Origin: Paraflavitalea pollutisoli
GTDB lineage: Bacteria > Bacteroidota > Bacteroidia > Chitinophagales > Chitinophagaceae
Reading direction: 5' to 3'
Assembly (NCBI RefSeq): GCF_029360705.1
Contig: NZ_JARKMX010000008.1
Span: 1,487,949 to 1,551,948, forward strand
Length of the DNA stretch: 64,000 nucleotides
The notes under the pieces are model-generated. The model made no database searches, was not told where the DNA came from, and saw only the letters and a list, made by a program, of their open reading frames with translations. Each line of letters begins with the position of its first letter. Positions within the stretch are counted from its first letter, which is position 1. Below are positions 43,706-53,629 of the stretch, in pieces. Position numbers and translations under genes: made by a program.

Positions 43706-45403
43706 TTATTTCATCAACAACACGATCACCACACCCCAAATGATCAGGAGGGTGTTACCTACCGCATAGGTTACGGTATAGCCCAGTGCCGGTGTTTTAC
43801 TACCGATGGCATCCTGGATCGCGCCCAGCGCTGCCGTCGTCGTACGCGCGCCTGCCGTGCAACCCAGCGTAAGCGCCGGATGGAACTTGAATACATACCT
43901 GCCCAGCAGTAGCCCTACCAGTAAAGGCCCCACGGCAGCCACAGCACCAGCCACAAAAAGCCCCAGCCCTACCTGCTTGAAACCTTCTACGAAGCTGGGA
44001 CCAGCCGATATCCCTACCACCGCGATGAACATGTTGAGGCCAACATTATTCATCACCCACAAAGCCGGTTCGGGAATACGGCCAAACGTAGGATGCTGCG
44101 AGCGCAACCACCCAAAGAAAAGGCCTGCGATCAAGGCGCCACCACTCGTGCTCAAGCTAAGTGGTACACCACCCACATGAAACGTTACAGCGCCCACCAG
44201 ACCTCCAATCACGATGCCCAGGCCCACAAACAACATGTCGGTTTTATTCGTTGCACGGTCGGCATAGCCTATCTGCGTTACCGCCGTCTCCACATCTCTT
44301 TTAGTGCCTACCAATACCAGTACATCGCCCCGGTCGATGATCGTATCCGGCAACACCGGCACCGGAACATCCGCTTTCCGGATCTCCCGTATAAAAACAC
44401 CGTGCATATACGATTGGCTGCGCAAGGTCTTTACCAACATACCACTGATCTCTTTTTTGCTGATCAATACAGCCAACGCCTCCGCCGGAAAATGCAATAG
44501 TTCACCATCCACCACCTCCGGCCCCACCAGCCCAAACTCACCCACAATATGTTCACGCCGGCCACTCAATACCATTTCATCCCCGGGTTGTATAACGGCG
44601 GTGGGCGCTGCCTCAACGATGTCACGGCCATGGCGGATGCGCTCTACAAACAGGCGGTGTTGCTGCTGCAACAAGTACTGCTCAACCTCCTTCACCGTCT
44701 TACCACCGGCAAACCAGGGACTGGTTACCCGAAAGGCACGAAATGAGATCACCGGGTCAGCAGCGATCATGCCGGGTTCATCAAACTCACCACCGCCGCC
44801 CATTTTCGCTTCCAGCTCCTTACTCTGCTGCCGCACTTTTTCCAGACCTCCCAATAGCTTGGGCCCTACGCTGGCCAGAAACCAGGCAGAACCGGCAGTG
44901 CCAAACAAATAAGTAACGGCATAACATACGGGGATGGCATTGATCATCGACTGCTGGGCAGACTTCTCGATATTGAGTTGTTGGATCGTATCGCTGGCTA
45001 CACCGATCACGGCCGAGATGGTTTGGGCACCCGCCAGCAGCCCTGCGGCCTGTCCGGCATTGTACCCCATGACGATGGCGCAAAGCCAGGGAAAAACAAG
45101 ACACAGCACACACACCAGCGCAGCAAAAGCCATTTGGGGAATACCATCTTTCTTAAGGCCGCGAAAGAACTGCGGACCTACACTATAGCCGACGGCAAAC
45201 AGAAACATGAGAAAGAAAACAGACTTTACCTGAGGAGAGATCTCGATATCGAGTTGCCCGATCAGTACACCCACGAGCAATACAGCGGTTACGGTACCCA
45301 GCGAGAATTTACCCAACTTCAAGGGGCCGATAAAAAAACCAAGGGCTAGCGTAAGGAATACAGCAAGTTCTGGATATTGACGCAGTACATCAACAAACCA
45401 CAT
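43706..45403 (-). CDS. aspT: Aspartate:alanine antiporter
   Basis: AspT exchanges external aspartate for internal alanine; coupled with decarboxylation it builds a proton-motive force. The 565-residue protein has the AspT/YidE/YbjL duplicated layout: about five membrane helices (1-160), two RCK_C (TrkA-C) cytoplasmic domains (about 200-365), then about five to six helices to the end. The second membrane half starts [19 protein letters not shown] and holds [14 protein letters not shown]. It is first in its operon, followed by aspD. Confidence 0.95.
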   Translation of the reverse strand: MWFVDVLRQYPELAVFLTLALGFFIGPLKLGKFSLGTVTAVLLVGVLIGQLDIEISPQVKSVFFLMFLFAVGYSVGPQFFRGLKKDGIPQMAFAALVCVLCLVFPWLCAIVMGYNAGQAAGLLAGAQTISAVIGVASDTIQQLNIEKSAQQSMINAIPVCYAVTYLFGTAGSAWFLASVGPKLLGGLEKVRQQSKELEAKMGGGGEFDEPGMIAADPVISFRAFRVTSPWFAGGKTVKEVEQYLLQQQHRLFVERIRHGRDIVEAAPTAVIQPGDEMVLSGRREHIVGEFGLVGPEVVDGELLHFPAEALAVLISKKEISGMLVKTLRSQSYMHGVFIREIRKADVPVPVLPDTIIDRGDVLVLVGTKRDVETAVTQIGYADRATNKTDMLFVGLGIVIGGLVGAVTFHVGGVPLSLSTSGGALIAGLFFGWLRSQHPTFGRIPEPALWVMNNVGLNMFIAVVGISAGPSFVEGFKQVGLGLFVAGAVAAVGPLLVGLLLGRYVFKFHPALTLGCTAGARTTTAALGAIQDAIGSKTPALGYTVTYAVGNTLLIIWGVVIVLLMK

Positions 45404-45578
45404 AATGGAATATTTAGGTTAATCTATTGGAATAGCGGGCGCAACGGGTAAACGACGCGACCAGGGCTTCGGTAACAGACAGGAATACCTGATCCGTCGA
45501 CACGAGCGACAGATTGGGTGGAGCAGATAAAAGTCGATAGCAGAAAAAGAAACAGGTACCGGCAAGCCGGTAAGCGGT

Positions 45579-45914
45579 CTATACAGCCGCAGGCTCTTCG
45601 ACGGTCGCATCGGGTGCATTGTGCTGTACCGAAGCGATACCCGACGATACACCGGAAGCACTTTCATACAATTGGCTCGTGCCGATCACCTGGCCATTGG
45701 CGGCTTTCAGGTTGAAATACTGTTTGCCATTGGCTGAGTGTTTACGGTCATACTGGTCCACGTCAGGTGCATTCTTACGCACCGACTCGATGCCGTGGTG
45801 ACAATTGGCCTTGCTGCTATAGCCTTCGCTGGTGAGGATCACTTCACCATTACCGGCTTTCAGCACAAACTGGTATTCTCCATTGGAACGGGTAGACACG
45901 ACAAACTTGCCCAT
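45579..45914 (-). CDS. YegP/DUF1508 family protein, two repeats
   Basis: A 111-residue cytoplasmic protein made of two DUF1508 units: GKFVVSTRSNGEYQFVLKAGNGEVILTSEGYSSKANCHHGIESV and then KQYFNLKAANGQVIGTSQLYESASGVSSGIASV, matching E. coli YegP. Each unit is a small beta-beta-alpha module; molecular function is unknown, some members are stress induced. The frame extends 14 codons upstream, but ATG 45914 is chosen since the family starts with MGKF. It lies alone in about 700 bp between aspT and the nrd operon; the remaining space has no gene I can support. Confidence 0.9.
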   Translation of the reverse strand: MGKFVVSTRSNGEYQFVLKAGNGEVILTSEGYSSKANCHHGIESVRKNAPDVDQYDRKHSANGKQYFNLKAANGQVIGTSQLYESASGVSSGIASVQHNAPDATVEEPAAV

Positions 45915-46116
45915 GATCAAGTTTTTATGGATGAATAATAGATCGGCAGGCTGCACTGGTCATGCTGGGGATGCACAGGCAGACCGTGAGTTCAAGGCGG
46001 GGGTAGATGGAAAGAGGAAATAACAGGTCGGAGAAAATCGATGTTCTAAAGTAAGGGTTTTGTGCAACAACAACAAAATCAACATGCCAACAAATCGAAA
46101 CAGGCGCACAAGAAAA

Positions 46117-46140
46117 CGGCGCGCCTTTCCTGGCGCGCCG
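46117..46140 (-). terminator. Terminator of the nrd operon
   Basis: CGGCGCGCC pairs perfectly with GGCGCGCCG around a 6-base loop; on the minus strand it is followed by TTTTC, 24 bases past the nrdA stop. Confidence 0.85.
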
Positions 46141-46164
46141 TAGTTATCATAAATCATCTGTAAC

Positions 46165-47880
46165 TTAAGCTTCACAGCTCTTGCAGGTCACCAGGCTGGT
46201 CACCAGCTCTTTCGACACACTCTGGCTGCGTTGGTAGTACAGGGTTTTTACACCCAGCTTCCACGCTTCGATCAGCAGCCTGTTCACTTCTTTCACGGGA
46301 AGATCCGAAGGAATGTTCAGGTTCAGGCTCTGAGACTGATCCACATACTCCTGGCGGATAGCCGCTTGTTGTATGATCTCCAGTTGGCTGATCTCCTTGA
46401 ACGTTTTGAACACATCTTTTTCGACCTCGTTCAGTTCCTTCAGGTGTTGAACACTGCCATGGTTCAGCATGATGCCTCTCCAGGTATCCTCATTGTCGAT
46501 GCCTTTCTTGATCAGCAATTCTTTCAGGTACTTGTTCTTCCGCATGAAGTTGCCTTTCGACAAACCAGCTTTATAATAGTTGCTGCTGAATGGCTCGATG
46601 CCGGGAGAGCTTTGACCCAGGATGGCACTGGAAGACGTGGTAGGCGCAATCGCCATCAGCGTCGTATTCCTTCTGCCATATCCTTTCAGCAACTCGGGCT
46701 CACCATAGATCCATGCCAGGTCCTTGCTGGCCTTAATGGCCTTGTCCTGGATATCTTTGAAGATCGCCACGGTCAATTGCTTTGCGCGCAGACCTTCGAA
46801 GGGGATCATATTCTTTTGCAGGTAAGAGTGCCATCCCAATACACCAAGGCCCAGGGCGCGGTGACGACGTGCAAACTTATTAGCCGCTTCCAGGAAGTGA
46901 TTGCCTTCGGTTTTAGCAATGAACTCCTGCAATACAGCATCCAGGAAGAACACCGCCAGCTTAACGGCGTTGGTATCTTTCCATTCGTCGTACAGCTCCA
47001 GGTTCATCGACGACAGGCAGCAGATGAACGACTCATCGATGGTAGAAGGCAGCATGATCTCAGAACAAAGGTTGCTGGCGTTGATGGTCAGGTTCTGATC
47101 TTTGTATACCTGGGGTTTATTCCTGTTCACGTTATCGGTGAAGAAGATATAAGGAAGTCCCTTTTGCTGGCGGCTTTCCAGCACCTTAGCCCAGATCTGC
47201 CTTTTCTTCATATCACCATCCACCATGTCCTGCATCCAGTAATCGGGAACACATACACCGTTGAACAGGTTCTGGATCGGGTGACCAATATCTTTAATAG
47301 ACAGGAACTCTTCGATATCGCCATGGTCGATGTCCATATAGGCAGCAAAAGCCCCACGACGTACACCACCCTGTGAAATGGTATCCATCGCTGTGTCGAA
47401 CAGGCGCATGAAGCTCACCGCACCGCTACTCTTACCGTTGTCGGTAACAGCACTGCCACGCTCACGTAATGAACCGAAATAAGCAGAGGTACCACCACCC
47501 AGTTTGGTTTGCATGATCACCTCACCCAGCTTGTGCGTGATGCCTTCGATATCATCGGGTACGTGCACATTGAAACAGGAGATCGGCAATCCACGCTCCG
47601 TACCCATGTTGGCCCAGATCGGTGAGCTTAGGCTCATCCATCCGCGCTCCACCATTTCCTTGAAAGCGTCTTTCAGCTCAGGTTTGTACAGGCGGGCAGC
47701 AGCAGCAGCACAAATACGTTCGATGGCGCCCTCAACGGTTTCACCTTTCAGTAAATACCCCCTGTTGAGGACCTGCTCACTCTCTTCATTCTTCCACCAT
47801 AATTTTTCCTGCTCGTATTTTCCGGCAATGTCCGGCAGTTGCTCGGAAGCAGGCAAGGCAGTTTCAAATAATGTTGTCAT
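46165..47880 (-). CDS. nrdA: Ribonucleotide reductase large (alpha) subunit, class I
   Basis: The catalytic subunit that reduces ribonucleoside diphosphates. The 571-residue protein lacks the N-terminal ATP-cone of E. coli NrdA, so it should not show dATP inhibition through it. Active-site landmarks are ISCFNVHVPDD (Cys of the redox pair), LCSEIMLPSTIDESFICCLSSMNL (radical Cys and Glu), and the C-terminal CKSCEA with the shuttle cysteine pair after YYQRSQS. The start is ATG 47880, since the upstream TTG-AGT codons add no conserved residue. It follows nrdB by 56 bp. Confidence 0.95.
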   Translation of the reverse strand: MTTLFETALPASEQLPDIAGKYEQEKLWWKNEESEQVLNRGYLLKGETVEGAIERICAAAAARLYKPELKDAFKEMVERGWMSLSSPIWANMGTERGLPISCFNVHVPDDIEGITHKLGEVIMQTKLGGGTSAYFGSLRERGSAVTDNGKSSGAVSFMRLFDTAMDTISQGGVRRGAFAAYMDIDHGDIEEFLSIKDIGHPIQNLFNGVCVPDYWMQDMVDGDMKKRQIWAKVLESRQQKGLPYIFFTDNVNRNKPQVYKDQNLTINASNLCSEIMLPSTIDESFICCLSSMNLELYDEWKDTNAVKLAVFFLDAVLQEFIAKTEGNHFLEAANKFARRHRALGLGVLGWHSYLQKNMIPFEGLRAKQLTVAIFKDIQDKAIKASKDLAWIYGEPELLKGYGRRNTTLMAIAPTTSSSAILGQSSPGIEPFSSNYYKAGLSKGNFMRKNKYLKELLIKKGIDNEDTWRGIMLNHGSVQHLKELNEVEKDVFKTFKEISQLEIIQQAAIRQEYVDQSQSLNLNIPSDLPVKEVNRLLIEAWKLGVKTLYYQRSQSVSKELVTSLVTCKSCEA

Positions 47881-47936
47881 ACTCAATAGACTTAATGGGT
47901 TTGCGTAGCTCTTTAACTAATAATGGTATCTGATCA

Positions 47937-48911
47937 CTAAAACAGGTCATTCGCCGAAATGCTCTTATCAAACTTGGTGTACTCCACCGGACGTTTGGCA
48001 AAGAAATCATCCAGGCTATTCGAGAATACTTCTTCTTCAAACCAAAGCATCGCACTCGCTTCCTTGCTGCTGACGTTGAAAATAGGCTGCAGACCAATCT
48101 GCTGCAGGCTGTCGTCCGCCCTTCTCTTCATGAAGTTGGTAAGGTCATATTTCTTCACGATCTCGATCTCTCCGATATTGAAAATCCAGTCCAGCATACG
48201 GCTCTCTGTGTCGATAGACTGACGAACGATATCCTGCACCTGTTGGATCGTATCAGGCGTAAAGATCTCGGGATACTCTTCTTTGATCTTATTAATAAGG
48301 AAGATGCCGGCATTGGCGTGGATCTGCTCGTCAACCGAAGTCCAGGCAATGATATTGCTCACATTCTTCATCAGGCCCTTGAACCGGGTAAAGGCCAGGA
48401 TGATAGCAAACTGGCTGAACAGGCTCACATTCTCAATGAGCAGGCTAAACAGGATCAGCGAAACAGTGTATTCTTTCTTATCGGTCGATTTAGTATTGGC
48501 CAGTGCCGCCGACAGGTAGTTCACACGTTCCTGAATAACGGGCACCTTCAACAATTGTTCAAACTCATTATTATAACCCAACACTTCCAGCAAACGGGAA
48601 TACGCCTCGGAGTGACGAAATTCACATTCTGCAAACGTAGAACCCAGTCCGTTCAGCTCCGGTTTGGGAAAATGCTGGTAAAGATTGCCCCAGAAAGATT
48701 TTACGGCCACTTCAATTTGGGCGATGGACAACAAACTGTTCTTAACCGCGTTTTGTTCTGCAGGTGTCAAATGGGCATGAAAATCCTGCACATCCGCTGT
48801 AAAGTCAACTTCCGAATGAACCCAGAAAGACTTATTAATAGCATTGGTGTACTGGAGCACCTCAGGGTATTCAAATGGCTTATACTGTACCCTCTTGTCA
48901 AATAATCCCAT
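47937..48911 (-). CDS. nrdB: Ribonucleotide reductase small (beta) subunit
   Basis: A 324-residue di-iron, tyrosyl-radical protein that generates the radical used by NrdA. The metal-and-tyrosine motif is ECEFRHSEAYSRLLE: Glu, His and the radical Tyr are all present, unlike in class Ic enzymes. The last metal-ligand region is WTSVDEQIHANAG. Gene order nrdB-nrdA is reversed relative to E. coli but common in this phylum. I found no NrdR box upstream. Confidence 0.95.
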   Translation of the reverse strand: MGLFDKRVQYKPFEYPEVLQYTNAINKSFWVHSEVDFTADVQDFHAHLTPAEQNAVKNSLLSIAQIEVAVKSFWGNLYQHFPKPELNGLGSTFAECEFRHSEAYSRLLEVLGYNNEFEQLLKVPVIQERVNYLSAALANTKSTDKKEYTVSLILFSLLIENVSLFSQFAIILAFTRFKGLMKNVSNIIAWTSVDEQIHANAGIFLINKIKEEYPEIFTPDTIQQVQDIVRQSIDTESRMLDWIFNIGEIEIVKKYDLTNFMKRRADDSLQQIGLQPIFNVSSKEASAMLWFEEEVFSNSLDDFFAKRPVEYTKFDKSISANDLF

Positions 48912-49495
48912 AGTTAAAATTCTTTATACATGAAACAATGTCATGGACCAACCTGCCATTGGCCCCGCACAATCAACCAATTACTGTAGCGATACTTTGG
49001 TTGAGCGGGTCGATAAAGGTCAGGATATTTTTGATCGGGGGGCAAAGAAGAAATCAACAGCCTGTGTATAATACATCGTAAAATTTCCACACGAATGACA
49101 TAGTCTGATGTTGACCAGGCGCCCTACCCTCCCTGCGCCAGATTCCCTTCCCGTGAAACACAATCCCAGCACAGCCCGTACCCATTTCCACGGATATCCG
49201 ACGCTCCTACGCCTACTCCGCGTTAAAAGCTACCCCGGTTAACGGCGATAGCTTTCAGTTACTTAAGCAACCATTTTTCCTAAAATCCGGCCGAACCGCC
49301 GTAGCCAGGCCTTCCCGGATCGGCATAATGGTTTTTGCCGGTTCATAGATCACCCTGCCAGCACCTCTGCTCCGTCTACAAACGCCCAACCATAAAAAAC
49401 GCGGCCCGCACCGTCAAATAGATTACCTTCTATGTCTTTATGGATCCTTGTGATACCGGTTCTTTAATAATAGGGGAAGCTAAAAACATCTATCT
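48912..49495. other. Divergent intergenic region between nrdB and the sulfatase
   Basis: About 585 bp with no supported gene. It must hold the nrd promoter; TTTG-N20 followed by a weak match (GACCTTTA, 49013-49020 on the minus strand) is the best I see. An inverted repeat AAAGCTA/TAGCTTT flanks a second one (49226-49254). No RNA gene recognised. Confidence 0.4.
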
Positions 49496-50821
49496 ATGAG
49501 CAGGTTTACACATAGCCACTTACGGCCGCGGATTTCGCTGATTACAGTGCTCCTGTTGATTACTTTGCACACACCAGCACAACGCCCCAATATCATTTAC
49601 ATTATGACCGACGATATGGGATACGGAGACCTGAGCGGTTACGGACGTAAAGAATACGCAACCCCCAACCTCGATACACTCGCTTCTCAGGGTATAAAGT
49701 TTGTCAATGCTTACGCTGCTGCTCCGCTGTGCACCCCCACCCGCGTAGCTTTTATGACGGGCCGCTATCCTGCAAGAACGCCGGTAGGTCTCTATGAGCC
49801 GCTTACCGGAGAAGGCAAGGACACCACGATCGGATTGACCAACAGCTATACCTCCATTGCCACTTTGATGAAAGCGGCAGGATATGAAACAGCCCTCATT
49901 GGAAAATGGCACCTGGGTATTCGCCCGGAGCACAGCCCCGTGAAAGCGGGATTTGATTATTTCTTCGGCATCCGTGGTGGCGCAGCAGATTATAGGTCAC
50001 ACAAAGGCGACAGGAAAACAAACGATCTCTATGAAATGGACACTCCTGTATACATAGAGGGATACCTGACAGACCTGTTCACCCAAAAAGCCATAACCTT
50101 CATCAGGCAGCAACGTAAGAAACCCTTTTTCATAACCCTCGCCTACAATGCCCCGCATTGGCCCTGGCAAGGCCCGCAGGATCCACCTTATGCCGACACG
50201 GTCAATTTTAGAACAGGAGGATCCGCCGCCATCTACGCTGCTATGATGAAAAGCCTCGATGACGGTATTGGTGCGATCATGAAAACACTGGAAGAAGAAC
50301 AATTGTCCGGGCAAACGATCATCATTTTCACCAACGACAATGGCGGAGAAAGGTACTCCGATCAGGCAGGGCTCTCTAAAGCCAAAGGCTCTTTGTGGGA
50401 AGGAGGCATACGCGTGCCCGCCCTTGTGCGATGGCCCGGCAGAATTAGTCCTGGCACCATTACACAACAGGCCGCGATCACCATGGACTGGACAGCCACC
50501 ATCTTATCGGCAGCAGGTGCCAGGCCCGCATCCGCATTCCCCCTGGACGGTATCAACCTGATGCCCATATTGACGGGCAGAAAAACTAACATCGACCGTA
50601 CATTCTATTGGCGCACCTTTCAACGCAGTCAACAGAAAGCGATCCAGCACGGAAACTGGAAATACCTGCAGGACGAAAAGGGCGAATTCCTGTTCGACCT
50701 CAGTACCGACCAGCGCGAGATAAATGACCGGAAGTCCACACATCCTGATGTTTTCAACGCGTTGAAAAAGATGTACGCCCAATGGGAAAAGAGCGTATTA
50801 CAACCCATCCCGCTACAATAA
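49496..50821 (+). CDS. Secreted sulfatase, family S1
   Basis: A 441-residue arylsulfatase-type enzyme that releases sulfate from an ester. After a signal peptide (ISLITVLLLITLHTPAQ) comes the metal-binding NIIYIMTDDMGYGD (Asp39, Asp40), then the formylglycine motif CTPTR with Cys79, which must be oxidised by a maturation enzyme not present here. IGKWHLG and FTNDNGGERY further downstream complete the active site. It converges on the Sus locus, whose substrate may therefore be a sulfated glycan; this is inference from position. The sulfatase subfamily cannot be set from reading alone. Confidence 0.93.
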   Translation: MSRFTHSHLRPRISLITVLLLITLHTPAQRPNIIYIMTDDMGYGDLSGYGRKEYATPNLDTLASQGIKFVNAYAAAPLCTPTRVAFMTGRYPARTPVGLYEPLTGEGKDTTIGLTNSYTSIATLMKAAGYETALIGKWHLGIRPEHSPVKAGFDYFFGIRGGAADYRSHKGDRKTNDLYEMDTPVYIEGYLTDLFTQKAITFIRQQRKKPFFITLAYNAPHWPWQGPQDPPYADTVNFRTGGSAAIYAAMMKSLDDGIGAIMKTLEEEQLSGQTIIIFTNDNGGERYSDQAGLSKAKGSLWEGGIRVPALVRWPGRISPGTITQQAAITMDWTATILSAAGARPASAFPLDGINLMPILTGRKTNIDRTFYWRTFQRSQQKAIQHGNWKYLQDEKGEFLFDLSTDQREINDRKSTHPDVFNALKKMYAQWEKSVLQPIPLQ

Positions 50822-50934
50822 TCAAGCACGGCCGCCGCTTTGCCCACGCTCCATCGGCTTATTCACACCGCAGCGAAAGCCGGGCCGTACGGCCACTCCC
50901 GTATAGCCGGTTTCAAAATATACAATTTCCCCAA

Positions 50935-50966
50935 AAAACAAAGCCGCCCCCAAAACTGGAGGCGGC
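50935..50966 (-). terminator. Terminator of the Sus operon
   Basis: On the minus strand GCCGCCTCC pairs with GGGGGCGGC (one mismatch or wobble) and is followed by TTTGTTTTTT, 36 bases past the last lipoprotein gene. Confidence 0.85.
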
Positions 50967-51002
50967 GACCTATAAACGATTGCTAGTACTTGAAGCCGGA
51001 AA

Positions 51003-51878
51003 TTATTCCTGGATGCGACGGAAATCTACATTAGACACCGCCAGGCCCTGTGAACTGAAATGACCGGCTGAAGCATTACAACCTGCCTTGATCACCACAT
51101 AGATGGTGCCGCTGGCGCCAAATGTCATGTCAGCCGTCTTGGTGCCGTTGAAGGCCGTCCAGGTACCCCAGTTGATGAAACTGATCTTCTGGTTATCGGA
51201 ATAATCCTTGCCATCTGCCGGAACCGATTGGCCAAACAGGATCTGGAACCACGCATCCTGCGTAACCCCATAAGCGCCATTCATGGTATAGCGATAAGTC
51301 TTGTTCGCCACTACCTGCACAGCCTGGTAAATACCGCCATTCACACCAGCCGTCACCGGTCTGGTAGCCGTGGTAGCGGTATAGGCATTGTTGCCCAGCG
51401 TCCAGATGATCTTGGCCGCATTGGCATCATACTTACCCCAATATTGCTCATCACCGGCATTGAACCTACCACCCTTGATCAGGTTGTCGTAGGCAGGGTC
51501 ATTTTTGGTAGTGGTCACACTGACATTGGGCGCACTGTACAGCTTGCCCCGCTTATCGAGTGATTGCATTTTAATAGTATAAGTGCCGGCCAGCGGATAA
51601 AATACCGTATCCGTTGTTTTTCCCATCGTCAGGGCACTGCCCGTCTTACCCACATCCCAGCGTGTGCCCACCACATCGCCCTTAGTTGTATTGGTGATCA
51701 CAAATTTGGCGTCATTACCCGGCACCGGGGTCACCGTAAAGGTGGCCACCAGGCTATCGACCGGCGCATACACTTCGTAGCTGTCATTGCTGCTCTTTTC
51801 GCAGCTCGCCAGTACGCTGGCGCCTACCGCCAGTGGCAGCAGCGCTTTGATTATATTGAATCGATTAACAGATTGCAT
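51003..51878 (-). CDS. PKD-containing lipoprotein at the SusE position
   Basis: A 291-residue surface lipoprotein. The start at 51878 gives a signal peptide ending with the lipobox LASC (about Cys26). A PKD-type sandwich follows (about 38-125; AGTYTIKMQSLDKRG), then a second beta domain of about 150 residues with the repeated pattern GGRFNAGDEQYWGKYD and GIYQAVQVVANKTYRYTM, like a carbohydrate-binding module. It is the last gene of the Sus operon, the place of SusE/SusF-like glycan-binding proteins, and probably displays a binding platform on the cell surface. Specificity unknown. Confidence 0.85.
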   Translation of the reverse strand: MQSVNRFNIIKALLPLAVGASVLASCEKSSNDSYEVYAPVDSLVATFTVTPVPGNDAKFVITNTTKGDVVGTRWDVGKTGSALTMGKTTDTVFYPLAGTYTIKMQSLDKRGKLYSAPNVSVTTTKNDPAYDNLIKGGRFNAGDEQYWGKYDANAAKIIWTLGNNAYTATTATRPVTAGVNGGIYQAVQVVANKTYRYTMNGAYGVTQDAWFQILFGQSVPADGKDYSDNQKISFINWGTWTAFNGTKTADMTFGASGTIYVVIKAGCNASAGHFSSQGLAVSNVDFRRIQE

Positions 51879-51922
51879 ACCTATAGATTTTGTAGCGTTA
51901 ATAAAACCTGTATCAGGGGCTC

Positions 51923-53605
51923 TTACCAACCGGTATTTTGTGTCCAGCCGGTTTTGATGATCTCACTCTCAGGAATAGGATACCAGTTCATCTTCGAGTC
52001 GTCCCATACACGGTCTTCCAGCTTCGTTGGCGTGTACACAAAGGCACCACCACTGAGCGCAATTGAAATACTTCTTACAGGAGAACCCAATACACTACCC
52101 TTCTTCCACCGGCGCAGATCCCACCAGCGATGACCTTCAAAGCCCAGCTCCACACGACGCTCATGCACGATCGCATCAGCGGTCAGGGTCGTCAGCGCAG
52201 GCATGGTAGCACGGGCACGTACCCGGTTGATCGCCTGCAAGGCCGTCAAATCATAGTTCGGCGGAAGGCCCGTAGCACCATACGCATTGAACATCGCCTC
52301 CGCATAGTTCAGCAGAACCTCCGCATAGCGGATGTACATGAACTGATGCGCGGTAGTCGTATTGTTGAGCAGGTCCACGCTGGAGTTGACATATTTCGAC
52401 AGGTAATAACCAGTCTTGGTAGCATTCAACTTGGGTTGAGCGCTGTTACCACCATAGTAAGTCTGGATCGTGGTCGATTTGTACGTAGCACCGTTGAAGA
52501 TCACCGAAGCCGCTAACCGGGGATCCCGGTTGGCATAAGGCGCATTCGCATGTGCCGGATTGCTCCAGTCGAACGGAACGGAGGTACTGCCACTCTTCAC
52601 CTCAAACTCATCCACAAAGTTTTGACTCGGGGTAATACTGTTGCCATTGCTGTTCTCAAACACGATGGGGAAATTGGCACGCTCCAGACCATTCTGGTTG
52701 CCATGGCGCCGGAAGAAGATCGACTCCGTAGAACTGAAGTTCGTAGCGCCAAACAGGTTGCCATAGGTAGCATCGAGGTTAAATACATTCATAGCGATCA
52801 CCTCACGCGCCGCCGCAGCAGCATCTGCCCACGTATAAGTTGAACCCGCTTCCTTGAACAAGGGACTGGCAGCATACAACAGCGCACGGGCTTTCAGCGC
52901 CTTGATGGCCGCAAAGGTCACACGGCCCGATTCGTACCAGCTCGTCGCCGAACTGGTGCGTACACTATCCGGAATGATCACCGCCGCTTTGTCGCACAAA
53001 GACACAATGTACTTGAATACCTCGTCTACCGAATTACGGGGCAAGCCTTGCCAGCTCTCCGGTTTGTTATAATCCAGCGCCTTGTCGATGATCGGCACGC
53101 CACCGTAACGCTTCACCAGGTCTAAGTACAGGAACGCCTTGATGAAATAAACCTCACCTTCCATAAACTTCAGGTTGTTCACCGCACGCTTGTACGTCAC
53201 GGAGTCGTTGTTTACGATGCCGTTGGCAAGGTATGTCAGGTCCGCCGAATCCCGGTTCTTCACAAACAGGTTGGTCTGGAAGATCCCGTTGAAAGATTCA
53301 TTCCAGCGCGCATCCGGATTGTCGAAACGGTTCCATACACCATAGTTATAGGTGTGCGAACGATTGTTGACGTTGGTATGATAGGCATCATCCGTGGCAG
53401 CCTCCATATCCATCGCGGCAAAACCATCCGGCAGATAGGTATAAGCATTCCAAACGATGCCTTGGATATAATCGTACCGCTTGTACATCATCTCGATCGG
53501 CATATCAGCCGGAATTTTCTTCAAATCCAGGAAGTCCTTCTTGCACGAGGTAATCCCCGCAACCGCAAGAAGCACATATAGCATGATATAAAACTTGTTT
53601 TTCAT
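51923..53605 (-). CDS. SusD/RagB-family outer-membrane lipoprotein 2
   Basis: A 560-residue surface lipoprotein that closes the SusC barrel and binds substrate. Lipobox ITSC is at about residue 21 from ATG 53605; the start five codons upstream would need a TTG. SusD landmarks are VYFIKAFLYLDLVKRYGGVPII, ARALLYAASPLFKEAG, and the C-terminal VHERRVELGFEGHRWWDLRRW. It lies 24 bp after SusC 2, as expected for a matched pair. Confidence 0.95.
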   Translation of the reverse strand: MKNKFYIMLYVLLAVAGITSCKKDFLDLKKIPADMPIEMMYKRYDYIQGIVWNAYTYLPDGFAAMDMEAATDDAYHTNVNNRSHTYNYGVWNRFDNPDARWNESFNGIFQTNLFVKNRDSADLTYLANGIVNNDSVTYKRAVNNLKFMEGEVYFIKAFLYLDLVKRYGGVPIIDKALDYNKPESWQGLPRNSVDEVFKYIVSLCDKAAVIIPDSVRTSSATSWYESGRVTFAAIKALKARALLYAASPLFKEAGSTYTWADAAAAAREVIAMNVFNLDATYGNLFGATNFSSTESIFFRRHGNQNGLERANFPIVFENSNGNSITPSQNFVDEFEVKSGSTSVPFDWSNPAHANAPYANRDPRLAASVIFNGATYKSTTIQTYYGGNSAQPKLNATKTGYYLSKYVNSSVDLLNNTTTAHQFMYIRYAEVLLNYAEAMFNAYGATGLPPNYDLTALQAINRVRARATMPALTTLTADAIVHERRVELGFEGHRWWDLRRWKKGSVLGSPVRSISIALSGGAFVYTPTKLEDRVWDDSKMNWYPIPESEIIKTGWTQNTGW

Positions 53606-53629
53606 CCTCGTAGTTTTCAACTGTGAATA

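Noticed and set aside
46231-47376. A 381-codon plus-strand frame opposite nrdA
   Set aside because: Shadow of a strongly conserved ribonucleotide reductase gene.
48912-49495. NrdR box upstream of nrdB
   Set aside because: No ACACWATATWTGTGT-like site could be found.
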